From Folioceros fuciformis (Eukaryota > Anthocerotophyta > Anthocerotopsida > Anthocerotales): a stretch of 62,957 bases of DNA. Below the pieces are notes generated by a model that was not told the origin of the DNA, made no database searches, and was given only the letters and a program-made list of their open reading frames with translations. The stretch spans positions 508,214-571,170 of the forward strand of contig JBNGIO010006382.1 of assembly GCA_049999805.1 (NCBI GenBank), read 5' to 3'. How positions within the stretch are numbered: position 1 is the first letter of the stretch; every line of letters starts with the position of its first letter. The translations under genes were made by a program, and so were the position numbers. Shown here piece after piece: positions 49,259 through 62,957 of this stretch.

Positions 49259-51947
49259 GGAGGAGTGGACAGCCCTGAGGGCAAAGCGGCAGCAGCAATT
49301 GTTCTCTGGCCTCTGCAACTCGCGCGCCTCTAGAAGCAAATGTAAACGCTCTGTCCGCCCATTAACGGGGGGCGGAGAGCAGTTTCTGCATTTTGTGACG
49401 CCCCCGCCGCCACGTCGGCATTCTCGCATCCGTCCCTTCTCCAACGTGCCCTTCTACGCATTTTCGACTCGGTGGCCTATGTACCTAGCTACGTACTGTT
49501 ACACTCTACATGGATTCGATGTGCTAAATATTGTGTGAATCATCAAGTAACTACAACCAACACAACCGTAACATACAGTTTAGTATTTTCAACCTAATGG
49601 ACATGACCGGATCGGTAATGTGCAGTCATTGGAGCGTCCCATCTAGCCATCAATACTAACATAGACCGTTTTTCTTTCAAACACCATAATTGCAGCATGG
49701 TAGAGATCTTGAAGGGTAATCTATAGAAATTCATGATAAGACTATCAAAGAATAGAAGTGGAGGCCCCAATGGGTCTAAAGGTGCATAGGGTTAGGACAA
49801 GTTAGCCACATCCTACTTTGTAAGAGTTAGATTTCTCTCCCTATGTTTTCATGCGGATGTTGCAGGAACCATTTTGTTAAGAATGAGGTTCTATTTTTGC
49901 TTCATTTGCTTGTTTCCCTAAACATAAAACTTGTAGACCTTGGAAATGAATAACAACACTCCTCATCTTTGGTTCACTTAGTGCATCCGAACCCCTCAAG
50001 CTTAAGGAATCAGTTTAAATTGCTTGAATACAAACTATATGACTCTCGAATTGTTGTGCATAGACAAAAATGACACAGAATAGTGTGTCATTGCAAAGCA
50101 TGGACAACACTTCTTGAAGACCTAAGTACCTAGATCCTACCCTTGCTCGATTGTAATGCAAAATGCCCTATAGCACGAAGTCTGCAACAATGCCGGAACG
50201 AGAATAGAGAGTTTCCTACATGACCTAGGTTGTGGACCCAAGGCTTCATGCACATATGTGGGAAAGAAAACATGACCAAGGTTGTGGACCAATAAGAAAG
50301 AATGTTATGTGTTTGTGATGGACCACACAAAGAATCTTCATTGTTTCTGATGGGTCCACAACCTTGGTGATGTTAGGAGAGGAAAAACATCTACAGAGTA
50401 CGGCAATACATGAGGTGATGTGGAACCCTAAAACACATATGTAAGCAGGAGAACAATATTTTCTATGATTGAAAAAGAGATGGAAAGTCCCATCTACTCC
50501 AAACATGGGAGGAACAACCCCATTAGGGCCAAAAGGCAAAAAGAACATGCCCTAGAACATGATTGAGACATATGTCATACATATTGATATAGAACTCCAA
50601 TATTTACAGTTTCTTTTTATGTTAAATTTTTTTAATTCAATTTGATGACAGTAGGAATAACAGATCACAAGGAGAAGGAGAAGGGGAGACACTGCTAACC
50701 ATCCTTTTGCTCCGCTCATGGACTCAAAATGGGAGGGACCTTAGCTTCATTTTGGTCCTACTTAGCTAAGTAGGAGGATTTTGCGGTCAATAAAGTTGGT
50801 CATCTGGTCTATCTGACAGAAAGAAACACAATTCTTCAGAGAATCTCACGTAATGAAAGACTAGGTTCGAAGCTCAGTCGGAGAACATAAATGATCAAAT
50901 GACCAGCAGTTCAGAACTCGAGATGCACTCGCTGGCTAGTCATCGTATGAGATATGCGGGGACGTTTGGCAGCCAGTGTTGAAGGTATCTCTGCTGCCGC
51001 AGCAGTGCCAATATTGAACGATCTGACCGGAGCCCGGAGTGTCCATGGTGCCTCCTGTATACACGCTCTCAAATTTGCGTTTGGTTTCACCTGAGCACAA
51101 GCAGACAGTAGCTAGAGGATAGGAAATCGTCCTCTGAAAACCTGCAACTCATAGGCACGTCTTGCAATTACCTCCAAAGTGTGCTGGATGATACTGGCAA
51201 GAACTTGGGTGGTTTTGCAAAGGGTCGTATTGTCGTTTACAGTTTCGGCAAGTCCTGAGAACTGCAGCTGGTTGCTGTTGTGCGGATGCTCCGCAGCTGC
51301 TTGCTGCACAAACAAACATTGATCGTGCTTCCTTGAGCGCAAGAGTACGCAGCCCGAACGAATCTTAGCTTGACAGGAGCGAGCGTAGACGTACTGGGTT
51401 GAAGCCGCAGCGGCTGGCGCAGCAGCAACCAAGAACTGGTGCAGCTCACCGCAGGCGCCACGGGCGCGAATACAGCCTGACCAAACATCCTGCTCACTCG
51501 CTTTCTCCAGACGTCGAAAGCAGAATGCCAAAACGTTCACTGGTAACACTGGCCACCGTTGGTGTTAGGAGGCGATTACACTGTGGTGGAGCAGCAATAG
51601 AGGTGGTGGAATTTGGGTTGAATGGACCGACCGCCTGTCCGGAAGGGTGGGAAAATGGTATCAGGTCTCTCTAATGGGTGCTTTAAGTAGCTGATTGCAA
51701 ACGACAGCAGTGACAGTTATGTTTAACTGCAGATTCCCGTGACCAGGACAATCGAACTTCCAAGATCTCTTGGGTGGCCTCCACAGCTGGAGGAGGGGGC
51801 AAACGTGAGATTGTGTCTGTTGAAGTTTTGTGTAAGTACAGGATGTACTGGGTTTGCCAGACTTGGCCCTGATGTGTTTGGGTTGCGATCAGGAGCACCC
51901 GGGAATGAGCTGATGAGCCAGCGTCAGGTATTGCATAAGGCACAAGT
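49259..51947. other. Long spacer, mostly without recognisable genes
   Basis: PGR5 upstream sequence is followed by an AT-rich stretch. Around 50222-50368 the phrase accaaggttgtggacc occurs directly (50274) and reversed (ggtccacaaccttggt at 50352). A 145-codon minus frame at 51549-51112 is listed separately. The last few hundred bases should hold the promoter of the F-x-P repeat gene. Confidence 0.5.
51112..51549 (-). CDS. Hypothetical ORF (145 aa), doubtful
   Basis: An open minus-strand frame without an assignable domain. The C-terminal half (residues about 85-135) looks protein-like, with an alternating hydrophobic pattern (V-L-A-S-I-I-Q-H-T-L-E-V-I-A-R-R-A-Y) that could be a helix. The N-terminal half is Ala/Arg-rich and may be non-coding or a targeting region. 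The listed start is not ATG; the real gene may be spliced differently. Confidence 0.25.
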   Translation of the reverse strand: MLPVNVLAFCFRRLEKASEQDVWSGCIRARGACGELHQFLVAAAPAAAASTQYVYARSCQAKIRSGCVLLRSRKHDQCLFVQQAAAEHPHNSNQLQFSGLAETVNDNTTLCKTTQVLASIIQHTLEVIARRAYELQVFRGRFPIL

Positions 51948-54900
51948 ATGCCGAAGAAATCATCGAAGAAGAAGGAAAAGTTGCGGGACCTGGATGTGGG
52001 TGAGGATGAAGGAGTGGAAGTGGGAATCGAGGACAGCATTCGCCGCTGCGAGGCTCTTCTTGCTTGCAAACCCTTGTCTTTCATGCCAGGCTCCTCCACG
52101 GATGCCAAAAGTATGTCGGCTTGTGCCCTTCCAGGCGGTTTGGAATATCACTGGTCGTTTGGCTGGCTTGCTGACTGAAGACTGTGAGAGCTTTGAAGGA
52201 GCTCATTGTGCTGCCTGTGCCTCAAACCACATTGCTTTGGTGCTGTAGGACAAGTGAGAGCAACGTAGTTGCGAGGCATGGCATTTGTTGAGCATGACGG
52301 TCTTCTTCGGTTTCTAAACGAGTTTGATGAGGACGATGGATTTTGACCGTGCCTTTTTCCTGCTTGTCACGTTTCACAGCTGCACACCTCAAGCCACGGA
52401 GAAACCTTGCCAGATTGAAGATGGAGAAAGCCAAACAAATTGTTGACATTGATGTTCAACCGGGGGCATGCATCCATGCTCCTGATGACTGTGAGTGGAA
52501 CAAGAACATGGGATTGCTTAGCCAGACTTCCAAGAAGGGTAGAGGAGTTTGCTTGAAGGATGAAGTTACCTGCCCAAGGAGCGGTGTTAGGGTGTTGACC
52601 ATAAAGACAATCCCGGTGGAGAATGAAAACATCAGTGTCACTAAGTCACACTTCCTGTCATTCCAGTGCGGTAGTAGCCCTGAAGGCAAGGATCGAGGCT
52701 CCTCAAGGTTGCTAACTTTTGGCTCTGGTTCGTCCTGCTTCGGGGGATCGCCACGGAGGAGAGCACCGGACGGAGGAGACTTTGAAACATCTAGTAATTC
52801 TAGCTCAAGGATTGGGGGAATTACTCTGCAGAATTTTCCAATGCCTGGGGAGATCACGAGCCAGAGCACTACTTTGGACATCATTAACATGGCAACTAAG
52901 AAAGGAACATTAAGGAAGAGAGTGTCATGTTTACCCTTCTGTGGAGTGCCAGGTGCGGATGACTCCAGTAGTTCTGACGACTGGACCCTGGATGGTTCAT
53001 CCCGCGCAGGAGTTTCATCACAAAAGAGTTGTGACCCACAGGATAAAACCGTGGATGTCAAGTGGACATCTGAGAAGAGTGCTCTGAAAGCTGTCAAGGT
53101 ACGTTACTCAGAGTTCAGTACAAACAGCATACAACACTGTTTGCTTGCAAGAAAGCCTGAGTTGGGTATTTCTTGTGACTTGTGAAGGATGGTGTGGAAT
53201 TTCATTTGGAAAAAGAGTATCACATGGACATGAATCAGCAATCAGAGACCACTTGTATGTCATTCTCTACGGTGATAGGCCGGACAGCTTCTGCAACGTG
53301 GAAATCCTGCATAGGTAGTGACTGCCAAGCAGAGAAAGATGGAGGTGAACGTGGTTGGGGAGGAGTTGGTTGTGGAGGAGGAGTTGGTCGTGGGGGAGGA
53401 GGTGGTGGTGGTGACGGAGGTGATGATGATAGTGGTGGCAAAGGTGACGTTGGGGATGGTGATGATGAGCAAAAAGGCTTTGGGACATGGAAACCACTGG
53501 ACCCCACGTATGCAAGTTCTATATTCTTGCCCTTTTAGTGTTCCAGCATGTCTTCGACCACCCATGACTGGCTTAACTGCATACAGAGATCAATTCGGAT
53601 GCAACCTGCACAGTGGACATGGAGATAGGGAGCCCAACCCCTTGAGATGCACCTGTAAGATACATGTTGCTCGTAGCAAGCGACAATCAAAGGGAGACCG
53701 ATGCAGTAGAAGTGTACCCAAAGAGTGGATCATGGTATTTGCACGTTGAAGGTTCCCTTGTGTCATTTCCTAGTTTTACATGGATGTTGCACCCACGGTT
53801 AAGAACCGTATGCGTGGAATATGCAGGGTCCGGGATACAAGAAATATGAAACAGTTGTCATCAGGGAGAGGCTAAGTGGAGAGGTGTGGATTCTCCCTTC
53901 GTCAATTTTCTGCTGTGGTTGATCTTTGCCTCATTTTGATGTATCTAGTCAAGGCTGAAATGACTGAAGCCTCACACCTGTTCAACGCACAGGAGAGGAT
54001 TAAGTATCTAGCAACTCCTAGAACTGATATGTACAAAAAGTTTGCTCAGCTGAAAGAAGCTTTGGACAACCAAGAATTTCTGAATGAATGCTCTTTCAAG
54101 GTAATTCACTGTGTGCGCTATGTCCTTCAACTACAACCTACTTCATGTCTCATGGTCGCAGAGGACGTAATTGATTGCCTCCGCTTTGCACTTCGAACAG
54201 CCCAAAATTGTTAATGACTACAGAGGGGGAATAGGAAGTCCCAGGCCAATGCTGGAGAGGGCTGGAAACTTGCAAAAGGTCATGGAAGAAAGGAAACGTG
54301 TAAGAAATCTGCTACTCATTGTGGATGTATACCTGCCGTTTGGACATTGTTTTGTTGTATTGACCAAAATTGGTCTGCATCTTGCAGGCTAGAATGGTGA
54401 ACGAGAAAGAGGCAATGGACATGCTTTCTTTCTGGCCACAAACAAACACGGAGTATGATCACGTCCCTTACCAACCTATACACGAGCGAACAGAGGACTG
54501 GCAGGTCCCAATTTCTCTGAGACAAAACTAGAATTGATTTGTCATTCCCTTCGTATCACCCATGGACTGAACCAAACCATTGAATCTCACTTAGCAAAGG
54601 AGAATGGAACGACTGGAGCTCATGAGGAAAAGAACTGACATTGCAGCTGGATGCACATTTCACCCTCAGATCAACCGGAGATCAATTCGACTGTTTAAGC
54701 AGGTTTGTACTGTGTAGAAAATACTTGGCCGAGCATTGGTGGTCCAGGATGCTTCTCCGTTGTAACATCATGAGAACTGCGGGATAGGCTCTTGGCCTAA
54801 TCTTGGCTGAATTGTGGCGGTCCCTTGTAATAATACTGCAGCGAGGGTATCGGCACATCACCTTCCAAGATCGTCTTTTACGAGATGTACGGCCTTCTGT

Positions 54901-57229
54901 GCATGAGGAGTGCAAAAGCCACAAAGGGGTAAGCGTCCTCCTCATCCGTTTCCCACCCTAGTACTTCGCGGGAGTGCCAAACCTGCTTTGATTTCTGGTC
55001 ATCAGGAATGTTACACGAATGGGAAATATCAATGCACATTCGCCCCAGTTATCAACAAGAACACGAATGAAATTGTCTGGAAATCTAAGGAGTACGGCTC
55101 TTGCCCAGATTTCTTCTCTCGGCAGCGAAGATTTGTAGAGAGTCATGACAAGGTAGGTGGGCGGATAAGGAGTTCCTGGCCGAATTGAACGAACTTCTCT
55201 GTAGACTATCTCGAGAGGAAGAGTCTAAGCTGCCTCTGACATACGAGTAACTTGTTTGCACGCATGGGCCAACAGAAGGTGAAGGAAAAGGAACAGCTTC
55301 CAAAGGATGCAACCTTCACTCCAAAAATAAGTGATTGTGATGCTATTCTCAGAAAATCAACAAATCATCTACATATGATGGGAGAAGGTCCTACACAAAG
55401 GTGGGAAAGGCTGTCTGTTCGTGATAAGGACAACCATGATCAACACCTCCAGACAATCGCTGTGAGATTCGTACTTTTGCCGGAAGTTGGAACACCTTTG
55501 TCACCAGGCTCCGTTTCATTTCTCTAGGTCAGGGCAGGGCATGAGGGCCAGGGCATATGCATTTCTATGCCACGTGTGCTTAGAGGCATATATATGTACG
55601 GGCAATGTTGCAGGCACGAGTGCAGAAACCGAGAGAACAGATTATCATAGAAAATTGTGTTGAAGGTGGTGGAGCTTGATCGTCCTCATACATGCATGCA
55701 CAAAGTTGCTGAAAAGTGCTATTTTCTGGTTCGAGGAGTTTTGATGTGCTTCTGGTTACAAGCAGGATGCTGTGGATTCAAAGTTCAAATATCGTCCAGA
55801 GATAGACGAGGTTTCTCGACTCCTAGGGAGACAACCTACCATTGACTTGCTGCACAAGGTGTGATTTGTTGGGCCATGCCTCAAGGTTTTTCTATCCTAC
55901 TTGAATCCTGTATCTGGCATGTCTTAACGGCAAGAGTATTATGAATCAGTAATTGGTAGACGTGGATGACATGCAGTCTTGGGAAATGGTTGCAGAATGA
56001 GAAGGCCACAAGGAAGAAAGCAGGCCTGATGTTAGCTGCTAAAGCAGCTTTCGATGAAAAGTTCTCATTCCAACCTCAGGTTCGCAGCCTCTACTTGCTC
56101 CAGGCGGAGAAGCATGTCATTGAATGTATGTCCTGTCCCCGGCAAGGAACTTGTGCAGAGGAGCATCGTTAGCTGTGTAGCTCACACGTGTATTCCTCGT
56201 AGATGAATCCTTCGTCTCTGCGGGTTATCAAAGACAGGAAAACCATGGAGATGGTTCGTCTGCGACGACATTGCCACAGAGAGGCATGCCTCTGTTCTCC
56301 ATTGCAGACGGTGAAAATGTAATAACTCAGTCAAAGGAGTCAAGTCTACAGTCTCACATTCACTCCATCGTTTATCAGGAGAAAGCCAGGAGGCAGAGGC
56401 TCGCCAGGGTATTAAAGGAATTGCAGGAAGTTCGAGAATGCACATTCCAACCTATAATCAACTCTGCACCTCGAATCAGGAGAAGGTTTGTGGTAATCAA
56501 AGGGTTGGAGAGGCACCTGGAACTTCAGCGCATAGCAAAGCAAATGAAGCGGGAGCAAGACGAGCTGGAGAAAAAGCTTTTCATGACACATGTGGGTTCC
56601 TTTCTCTGACTTAAGGTTTTTGGTTGCTCTCTTTCCGAGAGAAGCAGTTCACCTGCATGAATGCATCAAAGCCAAGCGCGCGAGACATTAACTTTTTCTT
56701 GGTTTTGTTCCAGGCAATCGCTTTCCCTGCCAGACAGTACACCATACCTAAGCCGTTTGTATTCCACACACAGCTGAAGAGCCAAAAATATAGTACCAGA
56801 CACAGTCCTGACGGTCATTCCACGAGTGACGGATGTATTTTGGGTTGTAAGCAAGGCAGCTGTGCATTGGACTTGGGATCTGATTGCGCGGCAGACGACG
56901 ACGTCACGAGAAAGTTTGAACAGTTCCGAAGAAACAGCGTGCGGAGAGAGAGTGCCTTGCTTGACAAACTACAATATCTGGAGGCGAAACATGGCAGCAT
57001 GGGAGTCGCTCACCAAGACGACTGGAGTGATGGAATGCTCAGCGCCGATGAAAGCTTGACGAAGTATGGCCAGACCGACACTGCTGAGTTTGAAATAGAG
57101 GAAGCCAAGGCCGAGGCGTCCACAAGCGTCTCAAGACGAGGCAACGGGGGCAACAGAGGCAACGGTCACAACCGCAACGGAGGCAACCGAGGCCAAACAG
57201 GACGCGATAGGAAAGTTTACGCGATCTAG
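51948..57229 (+). CDS. Large protein with repeated F-x-P-x-[IV] motifs, 18 exons, unknown family
   Basis: Exons 51948-52110, 52380-53098, 53188-53507, 53614-53734, 53827-53883, 53954-54100, 54201-54299, 54388-54504, 54595-54702, 54842-54928, 55006-55152, 55276-55461, 55614-55658, 55766-55858, 55996-56079, 56203-56257, 56308-56591 and 56714-57229, about 1115 aa in one continuous frame. The N-terminus is basic. A Gly/Asp-rich stretch fills exon 3. Then a short motif recurs about once per exon: C-S-F-K-P-K-I, L-S-F-W-P-Q, C-T-F-H-P-Q-I, C-T-F-A-P-V-I, A-T-F-T-P-K-I, F-K-Y-R-P-E-I, F-S-F-Q-P-Q and C-T-F-Q-P-I-I, separated by charged helices (R-E-Q-D-E-L-E-K-K type). The C-terminus has N-R-G-N-G-type repeats. 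I do not recognise the family. Such motif series remind me of proteins of cilia and flagella, hence a possible role in sperm; this is inference. Exons 4, 5, 13 and 16 are the least certain. Confidence 0.7.
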
Positions 57230-57581
57230 AGGCCACCGCGTAACAAGCCGCCTTTGACTGTATTGTCATCGGATGGCTAAAGCTGGAAAATTTGAAGTCA
57301 TAAGAAAACGTCTACATCTCACAATTATATACAATATGTTTCGACAAATTTAATGACCTGGCCCCTTCTCTAGTCTACAACAACTCGGTTGCGAGCAATG
57401 TAAAGACACCAGTAAGTACAGTATCAGGTGGACTAGCCTGCAGGCTTTCAGAAGGCTAGATCATAGGAGAGGAAAACATACAGGAAGCAACTCCTCCTTA
57501 AATCAATGCAGATAAAGTACAAAACGGGGAACTTCTATCGGTACACCTTGAAAAATGGGTTACACTCTGGCCCCCGATTTG
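57230..57581. other. Convergent spacer between F-x-P protein and beta-amylase-like gene
   Basis: 3' ends of both genes; nothing else is seen. Confidence 0.5.
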
Positions 57582-60604
<3,023 letters not shown>

Positions 60605-62957
60605 TCCCGCTAGAGCTGCCGAGCCCCCGAGGCCGAACCGGGGTGGTAGCAGCTAGCTACCACGCTCGCCGCATGAGGAGGAGCACTCCCGGCGGAAACA
60701 GCCGGTGCTTGTCACCACCTGAGACACGCGTGTACCACCCCGCACTCAGCACAGTGCACTCCCCACTAGGATCCACTATTAGCACCTGTGGGGGCGGGGC
60801 CTCATTCCGTTAACAGTAGCCCGAGTCTCCCAATCCGTCCTACCTTCCGCTCTGCGCTAACTTCCTAATCGTGCTACACGTCCCCGAATCGTCCTACCTC
60901 ATCAAGGCACCAATTCCAGGCGCAGCTGCTCCATCCTGGCCTTGAGAACACGAGACTCCCGTACGTCTCCGTCCCAGCCGCTACAGCAATTCCACTCCAA
61001 TAAGATGTGCGACGGCAGTGCGTCCTCTGTCCTTCGCCAACACGAGTGTGTGCACACTACATCACAGAGGCATCTGACGGGCTCACGATCAGCCAATGCG
61101 TCAACCAGACCAGAGGCCCCCCTCCTCCTCTATTCCACGGCATAAAGCGCCAGACCCCGCGTGCTGCTCTTTCACCAACACGGAAGGAAGGAGAGAAAGA
61201 AGAAGAAAAAAAGAAAAAAGAAAAACGCTGCAGTGCAAGCACACACGCGTCGCGGAGGCAGAAGCAAGGTCGGTGTCTCCCTCCCACAGTTTAGCTCCAC
61301 TCACAACCCCAGCCAACCTACATTCGAGGTTCCGACAGTCCAAATGCTCCTCCACAACACGGAACCTCGACACCACTACTCCGGATCACTCACTCCACTC
61401 CCCTCCACTCCACTCCACTCCACGCCACTCCACTCACTCCTAGGACTCCACTCCACTCTTCTCCACCCCGCAGCTGCTCCGTCCCCCAAACTGGAGCCAG
61501 AATCCAGCGCTCCCTTGCCCTCCGCGTCCGCAATCCCCACGCTCCGCCAAATTCGGCAGCGAGTCGAGGAAGCAAGCCCGAAATTTCCCCACCACAGCGG
61601 CAGGCACCGACGGTGCAATCCAGAGCGCTCCCAGCAGAGAGCCAGAGGCTGCGTCAAATGCCGCGGCAGCGACAGCGACCGGCGGAGCAGCAGCAGGAGA
61701 TAGACATGCGGCTGGCAGTAATTCAGCAAATCCACTAGCAAAAAGGGCGGCGAAACCGCAGGGAGCGTTACGCCGCATTCGCCCGGCTTCCGAGATGAGA
61801 GCGCCACGTCGACCTGTCAGAGGCTCCCATGCACGAGAGGCGGCGTGCGGAGGAGGGGGGGGTGCACGGGATCGGCACTCCCGGCTACAACCGGTAACCA
61901 CGCGCTCCCGCCAAGACCCACCGCCTGCTTCCGGTGGCGGCGCCCCATTCGTCAAGGAGACGCATCAGGCAGCTGGCATAACTAACCAGACCCGAGTCCC
62001 AGACCATGAGGTAATAAAAAGCGTCTAGTAGTAACCCAGGGCCGCAAACGACGTCAACCTTATCTCCCACATGAGGTAGAAAGCAGCAGGCTTGGGGTGC
62101 GGATATTTCCGTGCCGCCACCGACACGTGGCGGAGGCGGGACCGGAGGGTACCGGACCCGCCGGTCACGGAGCCCCCCTGCTTGGATATTTTCGTCGGCG
62201 ACTAGCACACAGCCTCGGGGCTTCAGGTGCTGCCCTGAGCTGCGCCGAGCTCCCAGAGGTGTACGTACATACTCTTCCTTGTTCCGAGGTGGACTAGCAG
62301 ACACAACAAACTTCTTCGTCCTTCCGCTTCCGCTTCGTCTGAGCTTCTCCGTTTTGTCGTGTTCCTTACCTAATATCTGACTCGGCGAATATTCCACAGG
62401 ATGCACATTTATTATGCAGATATTAAATCTTAACGCCTCCTGGGAATACGCGCGCCTGATTAGGCGCGAGTCCGCGGGAGGAACGTGAGAAATGGATGGC
62501 TCACAGGCCGCGCCAAACGAGCTCTAGGAGTGGGCGAGCCGAACCGGAACCGGAGCCGGAGCCGGAGCCGGATCCGGAGCGGGTGGAGCGAGGCGCCGTC
62601 GAACTTGGGTCACCGATTGGCCACGTGGTCGCCACCCTAATCTTCCGCCGGTCAACCTAACCGTCCAAGCCGGTGGTGGGACCGGGGAACCGGCTGACCC
62701 GGTCGTCGCCTCCGACGTACATGTATGTACATATTGCAAAATATCTACGTCCTGGATGTATCTCTCATCCGTATGCCCCAGACCAGAATACCTACGTATT
62801 CAGTGTGTGCGTACATACGGTGCAGAGGAGAGGAAATCGGCTACGTACATCCAGTGGCTGGCTGGCCGTGCAGTCTAGTCGGCCAGGAGGCCGGTCAGGA
62901 CGGGAGGGAAGAATCCTGGTGGTAACGGCTGAGAGCGGGGCAGGTGCGGCAGGAGAC
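60605..62957. other. GC-rich region with low-complexity DNA, no secure gene
   Basis: Both strands carry long open frames, as expected at this GC content, so none can be trusted. The most coding-like is an Ala/Arg/Pro-rich plus frame open from about 61444 to 62028 (no ATG at its start) and the opposing minus frame 61955-61440. Purine-rich (61185-61230), cactcc (61390-61440) and ccggag (62540-62575) repeats are present. The region could hold first exons of genes outside the window. Confidence 0.45.
62540..62580. repeat. ccggag hexamer repeat
   Basis: Roughly six imperfect copies of ccggag or ccggaa in a row. Confidence 0.85.

Noticed and set aside
49179-49538. 119-codon plus frame opposite PGR5 exon 1
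   Set aside because: It is antisense to the transit-peptide region of a securely identified gene.
53235-53565. Pro/Ser- and His-rich minus frames opposite exon 3 of the F-x-P gene
   Set aside because: They arise from the ggt/gat repeat read backwards.
61390-62028. Long GC-rich frames on both strands, including an Ala-rich plus frame without ATG
   Set aside because: At this GC content stops are rare; no domain or splice logic supports either strand.

Overview
This window reads as nuclear DNA of a land plant. The supporting genes are a plastid PGR5, a plastid beta-amylase relative, a BOR-type borate exporter, a DUF569 protein, an INO80 remodeler, a PLS-type PPR protein and plant-type Ty1/copia elements. 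Introns are short (about 60 to 290 bp) with ordinary GT-AG ends. The PPR style and a large protein with repeated F-x-P-x-I motifs (a pattern I associate, without proof, with cilia) hint at a seed-free plant with motile sperm; this is inference only. Assembly gaps lie at 14735-14744, 16637-16646, 20532-20631, 27424-27523, 33138-33237 and 40851-41250. Three of them are flanked by the same 47-mer on both sides, which looks like an assembly artefact.

Layout. 1-6572: nearly complete Ty1/copia element (only the last 13 bases of its 5' LTR are in the window) with a long leader ORF, a leader hairpin, frameshifted gag-pol and an antisense host-like ORF before the 3' LTR. 7338-9593: PPR gene. 9953-10386: ribosomal protein eS30. 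10.4-29.3 kb: gene-poor accessory region with two rearranged copies and one broken copy of a degenerate repeat family carrying Mpv17-like exon fragments, two inverted copies of a small secreted-protein gene, a deleted copia element with a TTCAC target duplication, PIF/Harbinger remnants, a TIR transposon with internal fold-backs, and many tandem repeats.

The rest is gene-dense: Mpv17/PMP22 protein (+, 29341-30230), transaldolase-like enzyme (-, 30400-31624), a pseudogene copy of the INO80 3' end (-, about 31650-32500), INO80 (-, 32963-40605), DUF569 protein (+, 42956-44155), BOR-type transporter (+, 45196-48381), PGR5 (-, 48729-49258), the F-x-P repeat protein (+, 51948-57229) and a beta-amylase-like protein that has probably lost activity (-, 57582-60604). 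These neighbours form no pathway. Several pairs are convergent with short shared 3' spacers (Mpv17/transaldolase 169 bp, BOR/PGR5 347 bp, F-x-P protein/BAM 352 bp).

Gene models were spliced by hand from reading frame, GT-AG sites and family resemblance. Most junctions keep frame throughout, but none is supported by transcripts.
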